Shown piece by piece: positions 37,071-45,495 of a stretch of DNA of 64,000 nt. Positions within the stretch are counted from its first letter, which is position 1, and each line of letters begins with the position of its first letter. A program made the translations under genes and the position numbers. The DNA lies in NCBI GenBank assembly GCA_021228405.1, contig JAJQRF010000002.1, forward strand, positions 558,001-622,000, in the 5' to 3' direction. The stretch comes from Pyrinomonadaceae bacterium. GTDB lineage: Bacteria > Acidobacteriota > Blastocatellia > Pyrinomonadales > Pyrinomonadaceae. A model generated the notes under the pieces. That model saw only the letters and a program-made list of their open reading frames with translations, was not told where the DNA came from and ran no database searches.

Positions 37071-37400
37071 TTAAAACTGATTTAACGCAAAATCGGTGGA
37101 TTTTATCCACAACCCTAGAATTAAATAATGAATAAGTGTTGTCTTTATTTGCAATACTTATGGAAAGTTTTCCACTTTTCCACAGGCTGTTGAAAATTTC
37201 ACCTGTGGAAATTGTGGAAAACTGTATTAGTGTCTAAAACTTTTCCACAGGCAACCTGTTTTTCCACAAGTTTTCCACAAGGCTTGTGGACGGATAAACT
37301 TTACTATTTCAACAGTAAAGTCGGTTTTCCACTTTTCCACAGGCACTACTACTACTACTATTTAAATACATAGATTTTAAAGTATTAGATTTAGTAAAAA
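37071..37400. other. oriC: Replication origin oriC (DnaA boxes plus DnaA-trio tract)
   Basis: Between dnaA and dnaN lies one perfect DnaA box TTATCCACA (37103-37111). Many near-boxes follow: TTTTCCACA at 37176, 37241, 37260, 37271 and 37333, with TGTGGAAAA-type inverted copies at 37204 and 37213. The last box (37333-37341) is followed within four bases by five CTA repeats (37346-37360) and TTTAAAT. That order, box then trio tract then A/T-rich DNA, is the DnaA-trio unwinding module known from B. subtilis. Confidence 0.9.
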
Positions 37401-37429
37401 GGGACAGGCATTAAAAGTATAACTTTAGG

Positions 37430-37435
37430 TATAAT
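37430..37435 (+). promoter_or_regulatory. Possible -10 element of a dnaN promoter
   Basis: TATAAT lies 27 bases before the dnaN ATG. No good -35 hexamer is seen 17 bases upstream, so the promoter call is weak. Confidence 0.35.
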
Positions 37436-37462
37436 TGAGTAAATTTTTTTGGAGTTAAGAAG

Positions 37463-38647
37463 ATGGAATTTGTTATAAAGCAGAGTGTTCTCAAAGATGA
37501 ACTCGGATTTGTTCAAGGAATTGTTGAAAAGAAAAGTACGATTCCGGTTTTATCAAATATTTTAATTGAATCGGTCGGTGAAAACACGATCAGAATCGTA
37601 GGAACCGATTTGGATGTAACCATCCGTTGCGAGGCAACAGCGGACATTAGACAGCCCGGAGCGATGTGCATCCAGGCACGCAAGCTATTTGACATCGTTC
37701 GCCTCTTAGAAGACGCTGATGTGCATTTCACGAAAGACGAAAACGAATGGGTAAAATTAAACTGCGGAAAATCCAATTTTCGACTCGCCGGCGTATCGAA
37801 GGATAATTTCCCGGAAGTTCCCTCTTTCAAAAATGCTCCAATGAAACTTTCCGCCGAAATTTTCAATCACTTTATCCAAAATACGGCATTTGCGATCACT
37901 AACGAACAATCACGCTTTACGCTTTCCGGTGCAAAATTTGTAATCGCTGACGGAACGGCAAAGATGGTTACGACTGATGGTCATCGACTGGCATTTGTCG
38001 AAAAACATCTGGCGGAAAATTCGCAAACGGAATCAATGGACGCTTTGATCCCAAAAAAGGCTTTGATGGAGCTTGTCAAAATATCTCGTGATTCGGACGG
38101 CGACATCAGTTTCGGCGAAGACCCGAATCATATTTATTTTGAAGTTGACGGTCGCCTTCTCATCACGCGCAAACTTTCCGGCACGTTTCCCAATTACGAA
38201 ATGGTCATTCCGAAAGATAACGACAAAGTTGCCATTTTCGATGCCGAAGAAATGAAAGCCGCCATTCGCCGTGTATCTTTGATGGCGGATGAAAGAACGC
38301 GTTCGGTAAAAATGACGATTAGAAACGGCGAAATCGAGATCGGCGCACAAAGCTCGGAAGAAGGCGAAGCAAATGAGAAAGTTTCGGCGGAGTATTCAGG
38401 CGATGAAGTGCAGGTTGGTTTCAACTCACAGTATTTGCAGGAATTTTTAAATGTCGTCAGTAGCAAAGAAACCGAAGCACCCGTTACCGAGAATGAATCG
38501 GAAGGTGAAACCGTTCGCGTCAAAGAAAGTCATAACAGGCTAAAAATTGCCTTTGAATTCAAAGATGGAAACGCTCAAACGCAGATGAAACCTTCGGGCG
38601 ATAAAAATTACGATTACAAATATATAGTTATGCCGCTACGTATCTGA
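37463..38647 (+). CDS. dnaN: DNA polymerase III subunit beta (sliding clamp)
   Basis: The 394-aa clamp shows the three-domain fold pattern: 'EKKSTIPVLSNILIE' in domain I, 'TDGHRLAFVEKHL' in domain II and the C-terminal 'YKYIVMPLRI'. It is slightly longer than the usual ~370 aa because of an acidic insertion near residues 325-345. The gene is complete and has GGAG nine bases before the ATG. Transposon-end repeats begin 27 bp after its stop, so its normal downstream neighbours (recF, gyrB) are displaced. Confidence 0.98.
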   Translation: MEFVIKQSVLKDELGFVQGIVEKKSTIPVLSNILIESVGENTIRIVGTDLDVTIRCEATADIRQPGAMCIQARKLFDIVRLLEDADVHFTKDENEWVKLNCGKSNFRLAGVSKDNFPEVPSFKNAPMKLSAEIFNHFIQNTAFAITNEQSRFTLSGAKFVIADGTAKMVTTDGHRLAFVEKHLAENSQTESMDALIPKKALMELVKISRDSDGDISFGEDPNHIYFEVDGRLLITRKLSGTFPNYEMVIPKDNDKVAIFDAEEMKAAIRRVSLMADERTRSVKMTIRNGEIEIGAQSSEEGEANEKVSAEYSGDEVQVGFNSQYLQEFLNVVSSKETEAPVTENESEGETVRVKESHNRLKIAFEFKDGNAQTQMKPSGDKNYDYKYIVMPLRI

Positions 38648-38674
38648 TGAATAAAAACGTTCAAAGTAAAATTT

Positions 38675-38795
38675 TGACGAATTACAATTAAGTTGGAAAC
38701 TATCCAATTAAGTTGGAAACTGTACAATTAAGTTGGAAACTAAAACTTGATTTTTAGGTTTTCGGTATTAAGAAAATTACAATTAAGTTGGAAAC
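38675..38795. repeat. Transposon end with four TnsB-type binding sites
   Basis: The 16-bp core CAATTAAGTTGGAAAC occurs at 38685-38700, 38705-38720, 38725-38740 and 38780-38795. Three copies are spaced by exactly 20 bp and the fourth by 55 bp. The 18-bp form ACAATTAAGTTGGAAACT matches the Tn7 site ACAATAAAGTCTTAAACT at 14 of 18 positions, from memory of Tn7. The five bases before the predicted terminus, AATTT (38670-38674), are the expected target duplication. Confidence 0.88.
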
Positions 38796-38808
38796 TATAA
38801 TTTAATCC

Positions 38809-38847
38809 AAAATAAAAACGACTTGTTAAGTAGGTCGTTTTTATTTT
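38809..38847. terminator. Strong bidirectional terminator just inside the transposon end
   Basis: A 14-bp stem (38809-38822 with 38834-38847) with an 11-nt loop and A/T flanks on both sides. It would stop dnaN transcripts entering the element and element transcripts leaving it. Confidence 0.8.
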
Positions 38848-38940
38848 GAAATGGCGATTACTGAATAAAATTAGCCTTATTGACTATTTCAAAAGACTTT
38901 TATAAATAATTCATACATACAGGTTGTAGAATTAAGTAAG

Positions 38941-39690
38941 ATGAAAATAAGTGACTTTCAAGAACAACTTTCAGCTTTATATCTAAGACTTAATGGGTTC
39001 TTCATTTCCGGATTCATTGTTCATGCTCCCCAAAATGAATTTAATGATAAAGGAGAGCCAAGAAAAAACCGAACTGAGGTTGACGTTTTAGCTGTTCGCT
39101 TTCCTCATAATATTGAACCGGAACGTAAGATAGGAACATCGTCTTTTCTTGAAACTTCGTCAAAATATATTGATTTTTTGATTTGCGAAGTTAAAGGGCA
39201 GAAAAATTCAGTTCAATTCAATCCAGGCTTAAGGGAGAATCCAAGTTCGGTTCGTACTTTACTTCGATGGATAGGTCTATTTACTGAAGAACAATTACAG
39301 GAACTTATTGTCCCTGTAACTGCATTGCTAGATACTCAAAACCACAATAATTTTGAAAATTACCGCGAGCATTTAATATCCCAAGAGCTTATAAAAGAAC
39401 CTAAAATTCGTATTCGGGCAATACTTTTTGCTCCTGATCGTCCGGCTGCCAAAAAGGGTCAAACGAAATTTGTACATGGTCAAGAATTAATTGATTACAT
39501 TTGGGCTTGTTTACGCCCTGAAAAGCCTCGTCCCGAATGCGTAACCAGTTACGATTTTGGATTGTGGGGGCAATATGAACCAATAATTCGTTTCTTTAAA
39601 TACGCGAAACAAAAGCCCTCAAATGTAGCAGAAATTTATAAGGAAATAATGATGAAGAAAATCGTGAATCCTAAAGTAATAAAACTTTAA
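38941..39690 (+). CDS. Predicted PD-(D/E)xK nuclease-like protein next to the transposon end
   Basis: The 249-aa protein shows a restriction-endonuclease-like pattern: an N-terminal helix ('QLSALYLRLNGFFISGF'), then E46-x-D48 in 'TEVDVLAVRF' and E83-x-K85 in 'FLICEVKG'. This is the layout of nuclease cores in which D48, E83 and K85 bind metal. The C-terminal half is of unknown fold. It lies between the transposon end and tnsD and is convergent with tnsD. It could be cargo or an accessory transposition nuclease. No clear ribosome site is seen. Confidence 0.6.
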   Translation: MKISDFQEQLSALYLRLNGFFISGFIVHAPQNEFNDKGEPRKNRTEVDVLAVRFPHNIEPERKIGTSSFLETSSKYIDFLICEVKGQKNSVQFNPGLRENPSSVRTLLRWIGLFTEEQLQELIVPVTALLDTQNHNNFENYREHLISQELIKEPKIRIRAILFAPDRPAAKKGQTKFVHGQELIDYIWACLRPEKPRPECVTSYDFGLWGQYEPIIRFFKYAKQKPSNVAEIYKEIMMKKIVNPKVIKL

Positions 39691-39758
39691 CGTACCTTAA
39701 GAAAACACACTACAAAGGGAGACAAGCTAATAAAAAACTCCTTAAATGAATTTTTGAA

Positions 39759-41675
39759 TCAAATATTCCTTACACGAGATTTAATTATTTCCAAGGCTTC
39801 GTAAAATCTACCTTTAACCAAAGGATTATTAGCAAGACATTTCGGTGCAACGCCAGTTAGCTTCATGAAAGCAAATTGATTGATAGGTTTATTTTTCTTA
39901 ACGGATTCTTCGATTCCCCAATCTATCCGTCGAATCGCATAATCTTCAAATGTTTCACCATATGTTTCCAATGCCTCAATAGTTTTAGGAACAAATTGTG
40001 GACGCTTCAACAAATTAGCAATTTTCAGCCTTCGATACAAAATAGTTTTGCTAACGAAAATCGGTCTTCCCGGAAGCGATTTTAGTTCATCGGCAAGATC
40101 TTTAATTTTCGGCGCGGTTTCTTCATCACGATCATTCCAATTAACCAGTTTATATTTCGTTTGCTTGGTTTTTAGTTTGGGATAGTTTTCCTGAAGCCAG
40201 ATTCTATCGTTTTTATAAAGCCAAGAATGGACGGTTTCATTTACCCAGCGTAACTTTGAACGTGAGAGTTTAGGATTTTCACGAAGCATTTTTAACCATT
40301 CTTCCCGGATAGCCGTTCGCTTTTCTTCGATTTCCTCAAATGACATTCGCGCTTTGCCTAAACGCTTTGGCATTAGAGTTTCGTATTTGTTAGTTAAACC
40401 CAAACGAACCAACTGCCGCAGCAATGTTCTTTCCACCACGCCAAACTTTTTGGCGATTTCTTCTAAATTCGGTTCGCCTTGTTCAAAAATTTGCTTTAAA
40501 GCGTTATCCCATGTCGCACCAAACTGAACGACACGATCAAATTCAAATCTTCGTTTTCCTTTTTCGTCGCGTCCAAATTTCCGGTAAACGAATCCACACT
40601 CGCAGTAAAAAGTGCCGGAAATTTCAGTGTCGCTTTTTTGCTTATTGGTTATATGAACTTTTTCAATTACGGGTTGTTGAAAGTGTTCAGCTGCCGGGTT
40701 CAAACAAGGAAAGGGTGGCTTGCCGAACGGCTTGATTTTAGTTGGAAGTTTTATAAATTCTTCAAGCGAATAATTACAGAATTGAAGAAATAGCAAATGT
40801 CTTACCGGATGCTGCGTTCCATCAGGATTATTGAAAAGCCTATCGATCCAGGTGCTCTTACCTTTTACCAGACAAGCGGTTTCATTGAGTAATTCAGCAG
40901 AAAACAATTCAGTAAATTTTTGTTTGATTTTGGTTAAAGACAAACTGCCGCCGAAAGTTAATAATCTTGAATTAAACAAAACGTAGCGATAGCGAGCATT
41001 AAAATCACTGAGTGTCAGATCATTCAAATTATTTTTTGAAAGCCATTCGACATCTTCGGCTATTTGAAAATGAACTTTATGGTCTGCGTTTGTTAAATCA
41101 AGTGGTTGGATCAAAGACAAATTTATAACTTCTTCCGCACAAACAAAATGTTTATTGCGATCTTCGACACTGCGCGGGTGCGCGTAACCATCATTTAGAA
41201 AAAGTTTATGTTTAGCGCAGGCAAAAACGCCGGGAATTTGGTGAACACGGTGCCAATAAGCTTCGCCGTATTGTTGCCTATCTTCTTCGGCGCACAAAGG
41301 GCAGTAACGCAAGGCATTCAGGGTAATCTTAGAAGTTAGCATACCGAGCAACGGATAAACGGCTCCGCCGTCAACTGAACTCCGCAAATATTCGCGTATC
41401 TTCTCTGCTCTCCCGGCAGGTAGAAACGGAACATAAAAAGGAAATAGCGTATGCTTTTCAATTAAAATATCCGCCGTATATATATGACCTTTCGGCAAAG
41501 CGGAAATTAAATAATCCAAATGCGAAGGAAAGTCGACTACGACACGATACGCATCTTCGCCAAACCAATCTCTTGCAGTTACGGAAGTTCTTTTATTTTT
41601 AGCGCGATGATGATAACGCGCTGCCGCGCTATACAAAATTTCATCGGGAAACGGATCGGTAAAGAAACCAAGCAT
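39759..41675 (-). CDS. tnsD: TnsD/TniQ-family target-selector protein
   Basis: TnsD proteins bind a chromosomal attachment site and recruit TnsC. The 638-aa product has the TniQ N-terminal pattern ('FFTDPFPDEILYSAAARYHHRA') and a zinc finger with ligands C125, C128, C153 and H156, one residue from the Tn7 TnsD ligands (C124, C127, C152, H155). A second C-x-C element lies in 'TFYCECGFVYRK'. An HTH-like segment follows ('LEEIAKKFGVVERTLLRQLVRLGL'), then a long C-terminal DNA-binding region. Its size (Tn7 TnsD is 508 aa) marks it as a sequence-specific homing type. It is the last gene of the tns operon, 1 bp after tnsC. Confidence 0.92.
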   Translation of the reverse strand: MLGFFTDPFPDEILYSAAARYHHRAKNKRTSVTARDWFGEDAYRVVVDFPSHLDYLISALPKGHIYTADILIEKHTLFPFYVPFLPAGRAEKIREYLRSSVDGGAVYPLLGMLTSKITLNALRYCPLCAEEDRQQYGEAYWHRVHQIPGVFACAKHKLFLNDGYAHPRSVEDRNKHFVCAEEVINLSLIQPLDLTNADHKVHFQIAEDVEWLSKNNLNDLTLSDFNARYRYVLFNSRLLTFGGSLSLTKIKQKFTELFSAELLNETACLVKGKSTWIDRLFNNPDGTQHPVRHLLFLQFCNYSLEEFIKLPTKIKPFGKPPFPCLNPAAEHFQQPVIEKVHITNKQKSDTEISGTFYCECGFVYRKFGRDEKGKRRFEFDRVVQFGATWDNALKQIFEQGEPNLEEIAKKFGVVERTLLRQLVRLGLTNKYETLMPKRLGKARMSFEEIEEKRTAIREEWLKMLRENPKLSRSKLRWVNETVHSWLYKNDRIWLQENYPKLKTKQTKYKLVNWNDRDEETAPKIKDLADELKSLPGRPIFVSKTILYRRLKIANLLKRPQFVPKTIEALETYGETFEDYAIRRIDWGIEESVKKNKPINQFAFMKLTGVAPKCLANNPLVKGRFYEALEIIKSRVRNI

Positions 41676-41676
41676 A

Positions 41677-43272
41677 TTAATGAAGTCCTCCTTCTAAAAA
41701 TTCGTTTCCCTGACGAATGTAATTCATGTCTAAAAGCACTTGGTAGAAACTTTGATTTTCCTTCTGAGTTTGACGAAACAAATTTACAAGCGATTTTTCA
41801 TCAGCCAATTTAGGTTTATCTGAATTTGAACGTGAATTTTTATTTTGCTTGAAAGAAATAATTTTGCCTTCGGATTGTGCAGAAGTCTTTGAAGCATCGG
41901 TTGCATTGGTATCAACTTCCTTTACACCAGACGCTTCGTTGTTTATTCTTGCCTGAATTTCAGGCGCATTTGCCAATTCTCCGCTAATAGTTGTCGTTCG
42001 AAGTGCCGAATCTTTAAAGACAGGGTATAAATCTTCGTAATATTCCAAAGACCGTTTATCCTTGCTTTTCATTGCTTTCAAGGCGTGTTGAAGCATTTTG
42101 AACTTGTCCTTGGCAACCGACCGGATGATTGATGCCGTTATTTTTTCCTTTCCGCTTTCAATGGCTCTTTGCTGCGCGAAAATAAAAGTTTTGACGGCGA
42201 GATCGGTGATTCCCTGCGTTTCTTCGTAAAGAACGAGACTTAGGTCATCCTTATTGCCTAAAACGGCTTCAGAACGCGTGTACTGGTAATCCCATAGGGA
42301 TTCAACAAAGTTCTGCCACTCTTCATCGAATGACATTCGATCCCAAATTAAATCTCCTTGACCAGTACCTCGTCGCATTTGGGAAAAATCAGTATTGAAT
42401 AACGGCAAAGCTTTGTAAGTACCAACCATAATTACCGGAACTCCTATGATGTTGACCAACTGCGTGAAAAAATTCAGCATTTTTTCCGCACCACCGCTAC
42501 TGGCTAAATTCAATCTTTGGATTTCGTCAATTATCCAAACTCCTAGAAAATGATTGGCGGCGACAAGTGCGAGATACGGTAGCATTTCATCGGTCGTTCT
42601 TTTTGTTCCATAGTTCTTCAAATAGTTAGTTCCAAAAATCCGATCAATGGCTTGAAAGAAGTTTAGGCAGAGTCCTTTTGTCGATCCGTCATAAGGGCAA
42701 TCAAGTTTTAACCAAACCAGCTGGCTACTGGTAAAATTCTTGCCTTGGTAATTTGAATGACGAATGACCTGCGGATAAAGGCTTAAAATTCTTTGGATTG
42801 TTTGTGATTTTCCAATACCGGAAATTCCAACGACATTAAACCCATAATATCTGGTTGAACTAAAATCATCTTCATCACCATATTGGCTGAACGAATCAAA
42901 TGCTTTATCGATCTTTTTGTAAAATTCGTGTTTTAGCGGATTACGTTCGATATAACCGGAACGCAAAAGACAAGAAATACGACGCTCCAAATCCAAATGA
43001 ACGTCTAGTGGCGAAAAAAATCTTAAACCGGCTTCGAGTTTGTGAAATCTTAAATGGTCAGGAAGTTTACGCATTGATTCATCGAAAGCCGGAAAATGCG
43101 CCAATCGTTCAATAGATTCATCTGTAGTTAGAATTCTTGGCAAAGCTTCAATAAGCGGATTGTTTTCGTATTCGGATAGTTCCGGTTTGATATACCGTGC
43201 TTCGACATTTTTGCCTTTGATAAGATTGTTTGAATTATCGTTGATTGAATTTATTTGAATTATTTTTGACAT
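41677..43272 (-). CDS. tnsC: TnsC-type AAA+ transposition regulator
   Basis: The 531-aa ATPase links target selector and transposase. Walker A GISGIGKS is at residues 149-156 and Walker B with D249-E250 in 'WIIDEIQRLN'. Sensor-type features follow ('VPVIMVGTYKALPLF'). The C-terminal ~100 residues are Lys/Ser-rich, of low complexity, and could contact TnsA or TnsB. It is packed between tnsB (2 bp gap) and tnsD (1 bp gap). Confidence 0.94.
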   Translation of the reverse strand: MSKIIQINSINDNSNNLIKGKNVEARYIKPELSEYENNPLIEALPRILTTDESIERLAHFPAFDESMRKLPDHLRFHKLEAGLRFFSPLDVHLDLERRISCLLRSGYIERNPLKHEFYKKIDKAFDSFSQYGDEDDFSSTRYYGFNVVGISGIGKSQTIQRILSLYPQVIRHSNYQGKNFTSSQLVWLKLDCPYDGSTKGLCLNFFQAIDRIFGTNYLKNYGTKRTTDEMLPYLALVAANHFLGVWIIDEIQRLNLASSGGAEKMLNFFTQLVNIIGVPVIMVGTYKALPLFNTDFSQMRRGTGQGDLIWDRMSFDEEWQNFVESLWDYQYTRSEAVLGNKDDLSLVLYEETQGITDLAVKTFIFAQQRAIESGKEKITASIIRSVAKDKFKMLQHALKAMKSKDKRSLEYYEDLYPVFKDSALRTTTISGELANAPEIQARINNEASGVKEVDTNATDASKTSAQSEGKIISFKQNKNSRSNSDKPKLADEKSLVNLFRQTQKENQSFYQVLLDMNYIRQGNEFLEGGLH

Positions 43273-43274
43273 AA

Positions 43275-45473
43275 TTATTTACCCATTTTCCTTTTTCTAA
43301 TTTCTGAAATTCTGTTTAAATTGTTCGCAGGCGGAACGTATTCTTCCGTTTCAGTTTCGATCAAATTTTCTTCGATTTTTTTCTGGACTTTTGAACTTTC
43401 GCCGGTCAAATCGAAATACTTTTGACTTCGTTCAAGTTCGCGTTCTTCGGCACGATTTTGACGAATATTTTCCGTTTGAGATTTGTTGCTTTGCTTGCCT
43501 TTTTCCTGTTTGGCTAACCGAGTTTTTTCGGCAGCAACTGAAATAATTTGTTGTTGTTGAGCTTGAAACTCCGCTTCGCTTTGAAATTCGCGGGTTTGAT
43601 TTTCAAGTTTATTTTCGAGCTTCGATTCAAAATAATCGGCGGCACTATACCAATCATGGAGATAAAAAACTTTCGCGGCGGGTGTTAAATGGCAAACAAC
43701 CATTTCCCGCCCATTGTTACGCGGAAGATAAACATTCGTTAAATCTCTCGGATCATAGGCGACTTCAACTTTCCATGATTTGCGTTGACGTGCGCGTTCA
43801 AACCAGCCTTCTTCAAGAGCAAGGTCGCAAGTGTAATAAATTTCTTTTTCGAAATGAATGCCGTGTTTGGTAACTGAAACTTCTCTGCGAGGAAGAAGAT
43901 TTAACCGAACAATTTCACGAGGTATCGTGCGTAAATGACCGGAACGATTTTTAATTCCCCAATCCCACAAATCTTGTGGGTAAAGATCAACCTGATCGGC
44001 TATTTGAAATTCATCCTTGCGATACCAAGAAAGACGGTGACTGGAATTGTAATTAAGGACATACTGAATCAACAAAGCGTAGAATTCCCGGAGTGTTAAA
44101 ACTGCATCTAGCCGGTAATCTCTTTTGCCGCGTGACTGTTTCTTTTCAACTGCTCCGGGCAGGAAATGAATGAACTTCTCATTTGCTTTGCCAAACGCTC
44201 GTTCAACAATCCCTTTGAAATCCCCGCGATACGGAGGAGTATTTTGAATGCGAATTCCAAGATTGTTTACTAAATTATTGGCGTTATAGCCTTCAAATTC
44301 ACCACGATCCGCTAAAAGAGATTCACCAAGACTTTGAACATTCCATTGTTCGGGCGTTATTGTTATGCCGTATTCGGCGCAGAAGGCTACTTTGTCGGCA
44401 ACGACATTATCCAGTGCCAGCATTGCGCCAAGCCAACTCGGTCCTTCCAATGTAACGGCAATTCCGACGATGTAACGGCTGAAAACATCAATTACGAAAT
44501 AAATGACAGGACGACCAATAATTCTGGTTCTAATAAATTCGCTTACCAGATAAGTATCACCTATCGTTGCATCTGTTTGGTAAATCGAACCGGGTCCAAA
44601 AGCCATCGCAGTCGAATTACCAAGCAAGGCGCGATGATTCATTTCAAATTCTCTTTTACCCAAACGGGCGGTTAATTCGCGCTTCGTATTACGAAATTCT
44701 TTTTCATACCAATTATAAAATTGACGAAACGTGGGTAGTGCCTCGCTTTCAGGTAGAATTGGAACCGGAACGCCGTTTTTCATTTCATAACCAATATGAA
44801 AAAAATCATTTAAAGTTCTACGATATGCCCAGCGTAATCCTGTCTTGCCAGGACGTTCATAATGCTTTCTTATTCCACGTTCGAAGTTACGTTTAACCGA
44901 AGGCGTAATAATGATTCCAAGGGATTTTCCTTTTATCTTCGAAAGACGATTAGGTCTGCCAAGTTTTTTATAATCGGCATTTTCATTCTCCCGCCATAGG
45001 TTGTTGGTTCCACAGTTTTTATATGCTGGAAGATTGGCGTTCTTGGTTAAGCCAAACTGCCAAAAACGCCGGAGATTTCTATATATGGTTTTCTTTATCG
45101 CACCGGTTCTGGTGGACGCTTCGGCAACTAATTTGCCTCGGCTTTTTTCAAGAAACGGCAACAATCCTTCGGCTTCGACAATGGAGGAAATAGTTTCCCA
45201 AGCAGCATCACGAATTTGGCGATGCTTTTCGGGAATTTCATTTTCGGGAATGACAAGATTCGCAAACGGATCCGTTTCCAGAATGCGGAACTTTTCATTT
45301 GTTAGATTGGTTAAAATTTCTTCCTTTGATCGAAGAACAGGCAGTGCTTTCTCGGAAAAAACATCAATCAATACATAAATTTCGTTAACGGAGTCATAGC
45401 GTAAAACTCTTTCGACTTTCGGCGTTTCCGAGTTTTCGTCAATCCATTCAATTAGTGCATTTATATTCAACAT
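43275..45473 (-). CDS. tnsB: TnsB-type DDE transposase (Mu-type integrase core)
   Basis: The 732-aa protein has an N-terminal DNA-binding region, the RNase H-like core and a C-terminal Mu-type beta domain ('RREVSVTKHGIHFEKEIYY', 'VAYDPRDLTNVYLP'). The catalytic residues are D301 (YQTDAT), D389 (LLADRGEF) and E424 (KGIVERAF). Their spacing of 88 and 35 is identical to D273/D361/E396 of Tn7 TnsB. It should therefore be active for 3'-end cleavage and strand transfer. The C-terminal ~100 residues are a charged Gln/Glu-rich tail that probably contacts TnsC. It lies 22 bp downstream of tnsA. Confidence 0.95.
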   Translation of the reverse strand: MLNINALIEWIDENSETPKVERVLRYDSVNEIYVLIDVFSEKALPVLRSKEEILTNLTNEKFRILETDPFANLVIPENEIPEKHRQIRDAAWETISSIVEAEGLLPFLEKSRGKLVAEASTRTGAIKKTIYRNLRRFWQFGLTKNANLPAYKNCGTNNLWRENENADYKKLGRPNRLSKIKGKSLGIIITPSVKRNFERGIRKHYERPGKTGLRWAYRRTLNDFFHIGYEMKNGVPVPILPESEALPTFRQFYNWYEKEFRNTKRELTARLGKREFEMNHRALLGNSTAMAFGPGSIYQTDATIGDTYLVSEFIRTRIIGRPVIYFVIDVFSRYIVGIAVTLEGPSWLGAMLALDNVVADKVAFCAEYGITITPEQWNVQSLGESLLADRGEFEGYNANNLVNNLGIRIQNTPPYRGDFKGIVERAFGKANEKFIHFLPGAVEKKQSRGKRDYRLDAVLTLREFYALLIQYVLNYNSSHRLSWYRKDEFQIADQVDLYPQDLWDWGIKNRSGHLRTIPREIVRLNLLPRREVSVTKHGIHFEKEIYYTCDLALEEGWFERARQRKSWKVEVAYDPRDLTNVYLPRNNGREMVVCHLTPAAKVFYLHDWYSAADYFESKLENKLENQTREFQSEAEFQAQQQQIISVAAEKTRLAKQEKGKQSNKSQTENIRQNRAEERELERSQKYFDLTGESSKVQKKIEENLIETETEEYVPPANNLNRISEIRKRKMGK

Positions 45474-45495
45474 AAAAATTTCGTATTAAATAAAA

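Noticed and set aside
38685-38795. Treating the 20-bp spaced repeats as a CRISPR or iteron array
   Set aside because: The units have 4-bp spacers with one 39-bp gap, match Tn7 TnsB sites and precede tns genes; they are too short for CRISPR and no plasmid replication gene is present.
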